Origin: Hyphomicrobiales bacterium
GTDB lineage: Bacteria > Pseudomonadota > Alphaproteobacteria > Rhizobiales > OSC116
Reading direction: 5' to 3'
DNA: 64,000 nucleotides
Assembly: GCA_013214705.1 (NCBI GenBank)
Contig: JABSRZ010000009.1
Location: 1-64,000, forward strand
The notes under the pieces are model-generated. The model saw nothing but the letters and a program-made list of their open reading frames with translations, did not search any database and had not been told where the DNA came from. Positions within the stretch are counted from its first letter, which is position 1. The number at the start of each line of letters is the position of its first letter. The position numbers were made by a program, and so were the translations under genes. Positions 7,946 through 16,601 of the stretch are shown here, piece after piece.

Positions 7946-8746
7946 ATGAAAAAAGTTAGCAACATTCTTGCCTCTGGCCTTTACCTGTTAGCTGGCGGCC
8001 AAGCCTATGCAAGTTGCAATTTAACCGATGGTGGCAGTTTTAAAATTGTCGAAGTGGTGGATGGCGATACGGTTATATTATCCTCTGGCAAACAGGTGCG
8101 CATGGTCGGCACGCAAGCGCCAAAACTGGCGTTAAACCGCAAAAACTTCATCGACTGGCCATTGGCCGACATCGCCAAGCAACAACTAGAAACCATAGCT
8201 TTGGGCAAAACCGCCAAGCTGAAATATGGCGGCCGCAAACTAGACCGGCATAACCGCATATTGGCGCATTTATATATTGATAATGCCGAGGGTGAAGAGG
8301 TCTGGCTGCAGGAATATATGCTAAAAACTGGCTTGGCGCGCACTTATAGTTTTAAAGACAACCGCTCTTGCATCGCGCAATTATTGGCCGCCGAAACAGT
8401 TGCCCGTAGCGCCCAAAAAAATATTTGGGGACATGAATATTACCAAATTATTGCCGCCACCGATTTGAAAAAACTGGTTGAAAAACATGGCACTTATCAG
8501 GTTGTCGAAGGCGAATTGCTAAAATTCGAGCATCTATATGGGCAGTTATATTTTAATTTTGGTGCCAATTACCGTACCGATTTCACCATCAATGTCGGCA
8601 AAGCTAACCGCATGGCCTTTGCGCAAACTGGCATAGATTTTAAAAGTCTAATCGGCAAGAAAATAAGAGTCAGAGGCTGGTTGGAAAAAAGGGGCGGCCC
8701 GATGATTGAAGCCACCCACCCCGAACAGCTAGAGTTTTTAGATTAA
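7946..8746 (+). CDS. Exported staphylococcal-nuclease-like (thermonuclease family) protein
   Basis: A 266-residue protein. The N-terminus MKKVSNILASGLYLLAGGQA followed by YAS reads as a Sec signal peptide, so it is probably periplasmic. The SNase fold begins at VVDGDT (37-42), with R52 and a later R104 in LDRHNRILAHLY corresponding to the two conserved arginines. The usual IDTPE metal/catalytic motif is TQAPK (56-60), so the calcium-binding Asp and general-base Glu positions are changed. An extra OB-like C-terminal segment follows residue 165. An AAAGAGG site precedes the ATG. Its last four bases overlap the convergent gene. Nuclease activity is therefore doubtful; the fold assignment is firm. 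Confidence 0.85.
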   Translation: MKKVSNILASGLYLLAGGQAYASCNLTDGGSFKIVEVVDGDTVILSSGKQVRMVGTQAPKLALNRKNFIDWPLADIAKQQLETIALGKTAKLKYGGRKLDRHNRILAHLYIDNAEGEEVWLQEYMLKTGLARTYSFKDNRSCIAQLLAAETVARSAQKNIWGHEYYQIIAATDLKKLVEKHGTYQVVEGELLKFEHLYGQLYFNFGANYRTDFTINVGKANRMAFAQTGIDFKSLIGKKIRVRGWLEKRGGPMIEATHPEQLEFLD

Positions 8747-9696
8747 GCCACATTATGCGCTTTAAAAGTGGCGCGTAAGGCCTCATCTAGCGGTGTGGAT
8801 GGCACGCTGCCTAGCAACGCTTGTAATTTATTTTGGTTTAAGCTTTGTGCCACATCTGACATAAATCTCAATTCCATCATCTCGCCCAATGCCTTGTTAA
8901 AAATGCCAATGATGCGGATCATGCCCCATGGCATTTTGCCAATTTTAAGTGGTTTGTCGGCCGCTTTTTCGACCGCGTTGACCAATTCTTGGCCAGTTAA
9001 ATCAAAACCCTGATGGTGAAACACTTCAAATAAGCCTAGCTCGGCGCGATGGGCGATCAATTTAGCCCCAATCCGCCCCAAATCGGGCAAATAAGCCCAC
9101 GTGTGTTTTTTGTCATTGCGGCCTGCCAGTAATATTTTGCCTTTGGCCAAATTATCCAGCACCAGATATTTAAACATGCTGCTATCTGAAGAGTCTGGGC
9201 CTAAATAATCGCCCGCTCTAAGCACGATGATTTGCACCCCTTGGGTTTGGGCAAAATGCGCCATATCTTGCTCTAATTGTTTGCGAAATGCACCTTTTTT
9301 GGTAATCGGTTGTTGAGGCGATTGCTCATCATATAGCGGCCCATCTGCGGGTGAAAAATTGTAAATATTGCCCGCAAATAAAATGGTCGCGTTTAAGGTT
9401 TTGGCAGCCTGCATGATATTTTGGCTGACTTTTGGCATTAAATCCGCCCATTTGTCATACGGCATATTAACCCCGTGGACGATAACTTGGCAATCTTGAC
9501 CAGCCATTAATAAATCATCCATATTCAGCGCATCACCAGTAAATATAGTGACGTTTTTATGCCCCAGCATAAGCTTATCGGTAAATTTATCGGGGTTACG
9601 CATAAGCAAGTTTAAATGGTAACCATCTTGCAACAATGCCCGGGCTTGAGCTTTGCCAAAATTTCCTGTTGCGCCTAAAATAAGTGCTTTTTTCAT
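8743..9696 (-). CDS. NAD(P)-binding epimerase/dehydratase-like protein (extended SDR type)
   Basis: A 317-residue Rossmann protein with the nucleotide-binding motif GATGNFG (8-14) and an extended-SDR layout (DAL near residue 55, HGVNMP, LFAGNIYNFSP, LRAGDYLGPDS). I do not find the canonical YxxxK catalytic pair, so it may be an atypical member or act through another residue. Substrate unknown. A GGAGA site precedes the start. It is divergent from a LysR gene across 105 bp, the classic arrangement in which the LysR protein controls the divergent gene. It overlaps the convergent SNase-like gene by 4 bp. Confidence 0.8.
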   Translation of the reverse strand: MKKALILGATGNFGKAQARALLQDGYHLNLLMRNPDKFTDKLMLGHKNVTIFTGDALNMDDLLMAGQDCQVIVHGVNMPYDKWADLMPKVSQNIMQAAKTLNATILFAGNIYNFSPADGPLYDEQSPQQPITKKGAFRKQLEQDMAHFAQTQGVQIIVLRAGDYLGPDSSDSSMFKYLVLDNLAKGKILLAGRNDKKHTWAYLPDLGRIGAKLIAHRAELGLFEVFHHQGFDLTGQELVNAVEKAADKPLKIGKMPWGMIRIIGIFNKALGEMMELRFMSDVAQSLNQNKLQALLGSVPSTPLDEALRATFKAHNVA

Positions 9697-9801
9697 GTCT
9701 ATCTCCGGTTAAAGTTAATAAGCCAATTTAACTCATGCAAAAACATATGCACAGCCGCTATTATTGTTGAACCCGTATGCAAAATTGAATAGGCTGTATT
9801 T

Positions 9802-10707
9802 ATGAAAAATATGGATTGGAATTTACTGAATAGTTTTTTGGCCGTCGCTTCTATGGGCAGCTTGTCCAAAGCCGCGGCATTTTTGGGCAGCACCCAGCCC
9901 ACCATTGGGCGGCACATAGAGCAGCTCGAAACCCAATTGAATGTGCGTTTGTTTGACCGCACCCAAAAAGGTTATAAAATTACCGAACTTGGCATGCAAT
10001 TGGCCGAACAAGCCAAAAGTATGAAGCAATATGCCGATAACATTTCGCTGATTGCGGCCGGCAAACAACAGCAAGTGGCCGGGGTCATTCGCATCACTGC
10101 AAGCGAGATGGTGGCGGTTAACCATCTGCCCAAGGCCATCCGCCAGATACGCAACCAACACCCCGAAATTCATTTTGAAATTGTCGCCAATAACCGCACC
10201 GATAACCTGTTAGAGCGCGAGGCCGACATCGCCATACGCATGTATCAACCCAACCAAGATGATTTGATTATTCGCAAAGTTAATGAGCTACAAATGGGCA
10301 TATATGTTAGTGACAAATACCCCAGATTTGCCGAAGCGCTAAAATTAACCTCGCAAAATCTGGATGAATTTTTTAGCCATGATTTTATCGGTTATGACCG
10401 CGACACATTGATTTTGGATGGGTTTAAACAGGTGGGCATAAAACACAATGGCAAAGATGTAACCAAACATATTTTTACCACCCGGTCTGACAATCATGAA
10501 GTTGTGTGGCAAAGCCTGCTAGCTGGCTTGGGGATTGGTTTTCAGGTGGTCAGCAGCTGCCAAAACCAGGCAGATTTGAAGCAAATATTAACCGAGTTTG
10601 AACTCGGCACCATGCCGATATGGGTAACTGCCCACAAAGAAGTCAAAACCTCGCGCCGAATTAGGCTTGTTTATGATAGGCTTTGCGACTATTTTGCCAG
10701 CATATAG
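9802..10707 (+). CDS. LysR family transcriptional regulator
   Basis: A 301-residue LysR-type regulator. The winged helix-turn-helix spans about residues 5-64 (WNLLNSFLAVASMGSLSKAA, then STQPTIGRHIEQLE), followed by a periplasmic-binding-like effector domain starting VAGVIRITASEMVAV. An internal ATG three codons in (MDWNLL) is an equally plausible start. It lies divergent from the NAD(P)-binding protein gene (8743-9696) and probably regulates it. The PlsC-like gene follows in the same direction after about 58 bp. The effector is unknown. Confidence 0.9.
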   Translation: MKNMDWNLLNSFLAVASMGSLSKAAAFLGSTQPTIGRHIEQLETQLNVRLFDRTQKGYKITELGMQLAEQAKSMKQYADNISLIAAGKQQQVAGVIRITASEMVAVNHLPKAIRQIRNQHPEIHFEIVANNRTDNLLEREADIAIRMYQPNQDDLIIRKVNELQMGIYVSDKYPRFAEALKLTSQNLDEFFSHDFIGYDRDTLILDGFKQVGIKHNGKDVTKHIFTTRSDNHEVVWQSLLAGLGIGFQVVSSCQNQADLKQILTEFELGTMPIWVTAHKEVKTSRRIRLVYDRLCDYFASI

Positions 10708-10765
10708 TTTTATCTGCCATGCTGAAGTTAAGTCTGCCATTTTATAGTCTGTCTGAAAGTTAAAT

Positions 10766-11578
10766 ATGCTGTTTATTAGGTCACTCATTTTCAATGTTGT
10801 TTTCTACTTTCATATGTTTTTATGGCTGATAGTTTGCGTCATCGCGCTGCCGTTTCCCAAGGCCATGACCCGTTATGCCATGGTCACATGGGCGCACCAA
10901 GTGCCGTATTTGTTAAAATGGATCGCTGGCATAGAAATAGAAGTGCGTGGGTTAGAAAACATACCCGAAGGCAAAGTGATTGTGGCTTGTAACCATCAGT
11001 CTTTTTTAGAAATTATCCTATTGGCTAAATATCTGAAATTCCCGCTCATGATGTTTAAAGTTAGCCTTGGCCGCATACCCGCATTTGGCTGGTCGCTGTA
11101 CAAATTGCGCTTTATACCCATTGTACGTGGTGGCCGCGCCAAAACCATTAAATTCATCGTGCAGGCCTCTAAATCGCGCATTTTAGACAATGGTCAGGTG
11201 ATGATATTTCCCGAAGGCACCCGCGTATCACCGGGTCAAGTGTTGAAGTTAAAACAAGGGGTTATCGCCATATACGAGGCTTTGCATTTAGATTGCATGC
11301 CGGTGGCGCAAAATGCCGGGCTGTTTTGGGCGCGAAATTCATTTTATCGTTATCCGGGCAAAGTGGTTATCGAATTCATGCCGGTTATTCAAAAAGACCT
11401 GGAGCGCGAGGATTTTACCGAGCAGTTACACAGCGCCATGATGACCAAAAAACTGGCGCTTGAATTGGAAGCGTTTAACGCCCCAAACCCGCCGCCAGCA
11501 CCAGAAACAGCCAAATGGTTAGAGCAAGACAAACATAAATTATTTACCGTTAAAAATGGCGAAGTGACCTGTGAATAG
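10766..11578 (+). CDS. plsC: 1-acyl-sn-glycerol-3-phosphate acyltransferase (PlsC-like)
   Basis: A 270-residue membrane-anchored acyltransferase that adds the second acyl chain to lysophosphatidate. An N-terminal hydrophobic helix (about 8-31) precedes the PlsC domain. Block I is NHQSFLE (76-82): the catalytic His77 is followed at the usual distance by Glu82 where most members have Asp. Block III is FPEGTR (148-153). Length suits PlsC. It is followed 39 bp later by the Lrp/AsnC gene and may share a transcript with it. Other family acyltransferases (for example ornithine-lipid OlsA) share these motifs, so the exact acceptor is an inference. Confidence 0.87.
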   Translation: MLFIRSLIFNVVFYFHMFLWLIVCVIALPFPKAMTRYAMVTWAHQVPYLLKWIAGIEIEVRGLENIPEGKVIVACNHQSFLEIILLAKYLKFPLMMFKVSLGRIPAFGWSLYKLRFIPIVRGGRAKTIKFIVQASKSRILDNGQVMIFPEGTRVSPGQVLKLKQGVIAIYEALHLDCMPVAQNAGLFWARNSFYRYPGKVVIEFMPVIQKDLEREDFTEQLHSAMMTKKLALELEAFNAPNPPPAPETAKWLEQDKHKLFTVKNGEVTCE

Positions 11579-11617
11579 GCATTTCCAAATCAAGCTATTA
11601 GCGCAAAGAGGTAGTCA

Positions 11618-12118
11618 ATGGCACATTTAAAAATGGATCGTATTTTCATCAAAATACTGTCGATATTGCAAAAAAATGGCCGCATATCTAATGCCGACCT
11701 GTCCGAACAAATTAACCTGAGCGCTAGCCCGTGCCATCAGCGTATGCGCAAACTCGAAAAATCTGGCATCATTAAAGGTTATTTGGCGCGCATAGATTTG
11801 GGCAAATTACGCCACCATGACACGGTGATAGCCGAGGTGACATTAAATTCGCATAATATGGAAAGCTTTGCCCAATTTGAGCAATTTGCCCGCAGCCATT
11901 CGCGCATTGTCGAATGTTTTAAAGTCTCTGGCGCGTTTGACTATTTTGTACGGTTTGTGTGCAAAGATATGGAAGAATATACCAATTTAAGCGACGAAAT
12001 ATTAAGCCAAACCAACGCCGCCACCGTAAAAAGCTTCGTAGTGCTGCAACATGTCAAAGAGTTTAATGGCTACCCCCTCGATGAGCTAGTTGAAGACCAG
12101 CCTGAATATATAGAGTAA
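11618..12118 (+). CDS. Lrp/AsnC family transcriptional regulator
   Basis: A 166-residue regulator. The N-terminal helix-turn-helix covers about residues 8-50 (ILQKNGRISNADLSEQINLS, then RMRKLEKSGII), followed by the RAM/ACT-like ligand and oligomerisation domain ending in the TVKSFVVLQHVKE strand. Family members respond to amino acids. An AGAGG site precedes the ATG. Target genes cannot be read from context; the next gene downstream, after a 586-bp gap filled by a repeat, is aspartokinase, which is suggestive at most. Confidence 0.9.
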   Translation: MAHLKMDRIFIKILSILQKNGRISNADLSEQINLSASPCHQRMRKLEKSGIIKGYLARIDLGKLRHHDTVIAEVTLNSHNMESFAQFEQFARSHSRIVECFKVSGAFDYFVRFVCKDMEEYTNLSDEILSQTNAATVKSFVVLQHVKEFNGYPLDELVEDQPEYIE

Positions 12119-12141
12119 CCGTCTGCCCCCGCATCCACACA

Positions 12142-12636
12142 ACGTGCCATTCAGTGAGCGCGACGCATGCGCAGATCTTCGCGAGGAAAGGGGCGAGCCA
12201 ACTTGTTGGCGAACTTGGCCATTGAGGCCCGCCCGTTAGGGCGAGCAAGCACGCCGGAGGCGTGCGCCCGCAGGGGCCACTAGCCCGCCGAAAGGTGGGC
12301 GTAAAAATGCAGACTTCCATAGCTTCAGCAGGAGCGCCGCCCCAGAGATTGCTGAAAAGCTGTGATGTTGAAAGTTTGCGCAGGAGTTTCAGACAACGAA
12401 CCACCGGTTGATGCTGTAAAGACATCGACAGTTAGCGCTCCTGCCGATTGTACGGGTACTCCCATTTATACGTTCTTTCGGCTTCGCCTCCTTCACTGTT
12501 GGCACTTGCGTGCGCAGCCCCTTGCTCCGCAAGTGTCAGCTAGCCTCCGCGCGTTGGCCGCAGAGTTTGCCTTACGGCTTCTGGGCGCACTCGTCGAATC
12601 ACCGGGGTGCTTGGGGGCAGACGGAAACTCGGCACA
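12142..12636. repeat. Structured intergenic repeat, locus D
   Basis: Left end ACGTGCCATTCAGTGAGCG at 12142, then one copy of the four-hairpin module (12191-12273), a GCCCGCC-GAAA-GGTGGGC hairpin (12283-12300), a CGTAAAAATGCAGACTTCC arm, and the core in the locus A orientation. The right arm carries a different variable segment (complement of GGAGTACCCGTACAATC), so left and right arms no longer match each other there. The right outer arm includes CTAGCCTCCGCGCGTT (12540-12555) and the GGAAACTCGGCACA end. The gap 12119-12704 holds no supported gene; only the lysC leader (12637-12704) lies outside the repeat. Confidence 0.9.
12191..12273 (+). repeat. Hairpin-chain module, copy 1
   Basis: Four successive small hairpins: GCCAAC-TT-GTTGGC (12197-12210), GGCC-ATTGA-GGCC, GCCC-GTTA-GGGC, and the variable fourth stem GCACGCC-GGA-GGCGTGC (12249-12265), ending GCCCGCAG. 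It lies inside repeat locus D. Confidence 0.9.
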
Positions 12637-12704
12637 AGGGAGTTTAGTCATTGCAATTGCTCGCAATTCCGGTTATACCTCCCTGCAAAAATGTAGGAGC
12701 GGTT

Positions 12705-13991
12705 ATGGCACGGATAGTCATGAAATTTGGTGGCACAAGCGTTGCAGATATAGATTGCATCAAAAATGTGGCCAAACATGTAAAGCGCGAAATTGATGCC
12801 GGTAACCAAGTGGCTGTGGTATTAAGCGCCATGTCTGGCACCACCAACCAGCTGGTAAATTGGACATCAGAAGCCAGCCCCATGCATGACGCACGCGAAT
12901 ATGATGCCATCGTGGCATCTGGCGAACAAATCACCATTGGTTTATTGGCCGTTATTTTGCAGTCTATGGGAGTTAACGCCCGCTCTTGGCTGGGCTGGCA
13001 AATTCCCATTAAAACCTCATCTGTGCATGGTGCGGCGCGCATAGAAGACATTAATGGCGATGAAATTATCAAACGTATGGAAGCCGAAAGCCAAGTGGCG
13101 GTTATCGCTGGCTTTCAAGGCATTGCTCAAGATGGCAGGATCACCACATTAGGCCGTGGCGGCTCTGATACCACCGCTGTTGCCATCGCGGCGGCGATAA
13201 ATGCCGACATTTGCGACATATATACCGATGTTGACGGCGTTTACACCACCGACCCACGCATTGTGCCAAATGCCAAAAAACTCGCCCGCGTGTCATATGA
13301 AGAAATGCTCGAAATGGCCTCTTTAGGCGCCAAAGTATTGCTCACCCGTTCGGTCGAATTGGCGATGATTCATAAAGTGCGTTTGGCTGTGCGCTCTAGC
13401 TTTGAAGACCCAGAAACCGCCCGCCCCACCCGCGATAGCGATTTTACAAATTTAGCAACCGGTATCAGCAACCACCCTGGTACACTGGTATGTGATGAGG
13501 ATGAAATTATGGAACAAGAACTTGTAAGCGGTATAACCTATTCAAAAGATGAAGCCAAATTGACTTTGGTCAATATTTCTGACCGCCCCGGTATATCAGC
13601 CAGAATTTTCACCCCCTTGGCTGAAGCCAATGTCAATGTCGATATGATTGTGCAAAATGTATCTGAAGATGGCAAGTTTACCAATATGACATTCACCGTG
13701 CCCTCAGATAGTTTGAAAAAAGCCCAAGCGGTGATCGAAGAAAATTCCGAATATATTGGTTATGAAAAAATATTATCATCCACTAATATTGTGAAAATAT
13801 CGGTCATTGGCGTTGGCATGCGCTCACATGCAGGCGTAGCCGCCAAAATGTTCGAAACTTTGGCCCAAAAAGGCATAAACATCATCGCCATCACCACCAG
13901 CGAAATTAAAGTGAGCGTGCTGATTGATGCCGAATATATAGAATTGGCCGTGCGCGCCTTGCACACCGCTTATGATTTAGATGTAAATTAA
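12705..13991 (+). CDS. lysC: Aspartate kinase
   Basis: A 428-residue aspartokinase, the first step of lysine, threonine and methionine synthesis (and diaminopimelate for the wall). The start at 12705 (MARIVMKFGGTS) follows AGGAG at 12695-12699; the frame stays open 18 codons further up, but that part enters the leader and is not coding. The kinase domain begins KFGGTS (7-12) and includes GRGGSDTTA (about 151-159). Two C-terminal ACT domains (from about residue 275; ISDRPGISARIF and VGMRSHAGVAAKMF) mark allosteric control, normally by lysine and/or threonine. The next gene is ptsP, 126 bp on, an order common in Alphaproteobacteria. Confidence 0.97.
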   Translation: MARIVMKFGGTSVADIDCIKNVAKHVKREIDAGNQVAVVLSAMSGTTNQLVNWTSEASPMHDAREYDAIVASGEQITIGLLAVILQSMGVNARSWLGWQIPIKTSSVHGAARIEDINGDEIIKRMEAESQVAVIAGFQGIAQDGRITTLGRGGSDTTAVAIAAAINADICDIYTDVDGVYTTDPRIVPNAKKLARVSYEEMLEMASLGAKVLLTRSVELAMIHKVRLAVRSSFEDPETARPTRDSDFTNLATGISNHPGTLVCDEDEIMEQELVSGITYSKDEAKLTLVNISDRPGISARIFTPLAEANVNVDMIVQNVSEDGKFTNMTFTVPSDSLKKAQAVIEENSEYIGYEKILSSTNIVKISVIGVGMRSHAGVAAKMFETLAQKGINIIAITTSEIKVSVLIDAEYIELAVRALHTAYDLDVN

Positions 13992-14117
13992 GTTTCATAG
14001 GTATATTTTACAAATCGGTTTTTAATCCATATAGTGTATTTGGCAAACCGGCGAATCGATTATTGTGAAAATAAATACGAGATAATTGGGTATTAACTCA
14101 ATTTAAAGGGTCAAAAT

Positions 14118-16475
14118 TTGAGTGATGATATCCAACATAACCAACCCAATTTGGTGAGCATTGACCTAACCAAAGGCAATGCGCCCGAGCGTATTGGCCC
14201 GTTGCAAATATTGCGTGATTTACGCGAAATTATGGCCAATGACCAAAGTGACCAAGCCCGGTTAGACAAGGTTACCATGCTGGTCGCCAACAATATGCAA
14301 GCCGAAGTTAGCTCTATCTATTTGGTTTTAGGCTCTGGCGAATTAGAATTATTTGCCACCGAAGGTTTAAAAAAATCGGCGGTTCACACCACCAAAATGC
14401 CCGCTGGCAAAGGTTTGGTGAGTTATATTGCCAAATCTGCCACCCATTTAAATTTACCCAATGCCCGCTCGCATCCTAATTTTTTATATCTGCCCGAAAC
14501 CGGCGAAGACCTGTATCATAGCTTTTTGGGCGTGCCCATTTTAAAGCATGGCATTTCCATCGGGGTTTTGACCGTGCAAAATAAAAGCATGCGCATATAT
14601 TCCGAAGAAGAATGTGAGGTGCTGTATACGGTGTCTATGTTGCTGGCCGAAGTTATCACCACCAGCAAAAGCATCCGCTTGTCAGGCTTGGTGGGTGGCA
14701 AAGATAATGACACCCCAGAAATTGTCGATGCCAGCCATTCAATGCCGGTAAATTTAAGCGGCATCTCTTTTTCTAACGGCATTGCCATCGGCCATGTTGT
14801 GCTGCATGAACCACGCATCATCATTGCCAATTTAATTGCCGATGATGTCGAAGCTGAACATAAACGTTTAAGCCTCGCGGTGAGAGAATTGCGCAAATCA
14901 ATCAGCAATATGCTCGAACATCTGGACCTTTCGCGCACTGGCGAACATCGGGATATTTTGGAAACTTATTTGATGTTTGCCAATGACCGTGGTTGGAAGC
15001 GCAAAATGCACGAAGCTTTAACCGAAGGCATCACCGCCGAAATTGCGGTGGAAAAAGTGCAAATCGCCACCCGCGCGCGTATGTTGCGCCAGCCCGACCC
15101 TTATTTGCGCGAAAGATTGCATGATTTAGACGATTTGGGCAACCGCCTGTTGCGCATATTGACCAATAATCAAGCGACATCGGTAAATACCGAATTGCCT
15201 GAAGACACCATTTTAGTGGCGCGGAATTTAGGCCCGGCTGAACTGTTAGATTATGATAAAAACAAGCTAAAAGGCCTGATATTAGAAGAAGGCGCGGCCA
15301 ACAGCCATGCGGGCATTGTGGCGCGGGCTATGGGCATACCGGCGGTCGGCAGCGTGACCGATATTTTCAACTATATCGAACAAGACGACCCGGTTATTGT
15401 CGATGGTGAGGCGGCCGAAGTGTATTTACGCCCGGCAAAAGATGTTTCGGAAACGTTTATCGACAAAATCGCCTTATTTGCCGAAAAACAACAAGAATAC
15501 GCAAAAATACGTGAACTGCCAGCAATGTCTAAAGACCAGCAAAATATCAATTTAATGATAAATGCCGGTTTGGATGCTGATTTAGAACATTTTAATGCCA
15601 GTGGCGCGACCGGCATTGGCCTTTACCGTACCGAAGTGCAACTTATGTTATTGTCTAAATACCCCGGCAAAGACGCATTGCAAGCCAATTATAAAAAAGT
15701 ATTCGATCATTTGGGCGACAAATCGGTTACGTTTAGAACTTTTGATGTCGGCGGTGACAAAGTGTTGCCCTACATTCGGCGTACCAAAGAAGAAAATCCC
15801 GCCCTTGGCTGGCGTGCCATTAGAATGGCGTTAGACCGCCCCGGCCTATTTAAGCACCAATTGCGGGCATTGTTACTTGCCGCGCGCGGGCAAGAATTGA
15901 ACATTATGTTCCCGATGATAGCTGACATTTCGGAGTTTCGCGCTGCCAAACAACATGTGATGGACGAAAAAGCCATATTGGAAGCCAAAAATATTGGTGT
16001 GCCCAAAAAAGTCAATTTGGGCCTGATGATTGAAGTGCCGGCGCTGTTATGGCAATTGCCAGCATTGTTTAAAGAGGCCGATTTTGCCTCGGTCGGTAGC
16101 AATGATTTGCTGCAATTCACCTATGCCGCAGACCGAGACAACCCTTTATTGCACGGGCGTTACCACAGTTTAACCACTCCAGTGTTGACCATGTTACGCA
16201 CCATTGTTGTGGCCGCCAATGAGGCTGGCATACCGTTGTCATTATGTGGCGAAATAGCTGGCAAACCAAAATTAGCCGCAGCCTTGTTGGGCATCGGGTT
16301 TAAAAACCTATCAATGAATAGCGCCACCGTTGGCCCAGTTAAAATGATGATACGCTCATTAGACATTGAAAAATTTGCTGCATTTTTAAATAAACATCTT
16401 GATGAGGCGAGCGAAGGCATAAATGACCTTATTTCTGACTATATTTCGGAAAATAATGTAAAAATAGGAATTTAG
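14118..16475 (+). CDS. ptsP: Phosphoenolpyruvate-protein phosphotransferase of the nitrogen PTS (EI-Ntr)
   Basis: A 785-residue EI-Ntr. An N-terminal GAF domain (about residues 30-185; NNMQAEVSSIYLV) distinguishes it from sugar-PTS enzyme I. It is followed by the helical NPr-binding domain, the swivelling phosphohistidine domain with GAANSHAGIVARAMGIPAV (active His397), and the PEP-binding TIM barrel (TGIGLYRTE, FRTFDVGGDK, GSNDLLQFTYAADR, LCGEIAG). It passes phosphate from PEP to NPr and then EIIA-Ntr, linking nitrogen status (the GAF domain senses glutamine/2-oxoglutarate in studied cases) to potassium and carbon control. The start is TTG; an AAAGGG site seven bases upstream decides it, and no better ATG exists nearby. 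It lies between lysC and the RodZ-like gene. Confidence 0.96.
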   Translation: MSDDIQHNQPNLVSIDLTKGNAPERIGPLQILRDLREIMANDQSDQARLDKVTMLVANNMQAEVSSIYLVLGSGELELFATEGLKKSAVHTTKMPAGKGLVSYIAKSATHLNLPNARSHPNFLYLPETGEDLYHSFLGVPILKHGISIGVLTVQNKSMRIYSEEECEVLYTVSMLLAEVITTSKSIRLSGLVGGKDNDTPEIVDASHSMPVNLSGISFSNGIAIGHVVLHEPRIIIANLIADDVEAEHKRLSLAVRELRKSISNMLEHLDLSRTGEHRDILETYLMFANDRGWKRKMHEALTEGITAEIAVEKVQIATRARMLRQPDPYLRERLHDLDDLGNRLLRILTNNQATSVNTELPEDTILVARNLGPAELLDYDKNKLKGLILEEGAANSHAGIVARAMGIPAVGSVTDIFNYIEQDDPVIVDGEAAEVYLRPAKDVSETFIDKIALFAEKQQEYAKIRELPAMSKDQQNINLMINAGLDADLEHFNASGATGIGLYRTEVQLMLLSKYPGKDALQANYKKVFDHLGDKSVTFRTFDVGGDKVLPYIRRTKEENPALGWRAIRMALDRPGLFKHQLRALLLAARGQELNIMFPMIADISEFRAAKQHVMDEKAILEAKNIGVPKKVNLGLMIEVPALLWQLPALFKEADFASVGSNDLLQFTYAADRDNPLLHGRYHSLTTPVLTMLRTIVVAANEAGIPLSLCGEIAGKPKLAAALLGIGFKNLSMNSATVGPVKMMIRSLDIEKFAAFLNKHLDEASEGINDLISDYISENNVKIGI

Positions 16476-16601
16476 CCGGATTCATTCACCATAATTCACA
16501 AAAAAATACTGGTTTAAATCTGCTATATAATTTAATAATGAGTTGACGATACCTATTAGGTGAGTTTGATGGCCTAAAGCCTCGTTTTAAAAAGTAATTA
16601 C

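Noticed and set aside
12191-12300. Possible integron attC-like sites (GCCAAC/GTTGGC hairpins)
   Set aside because: No integrase gene, no cassette genes between copies, and the copies lack the paired R and L boxes of attC sites.
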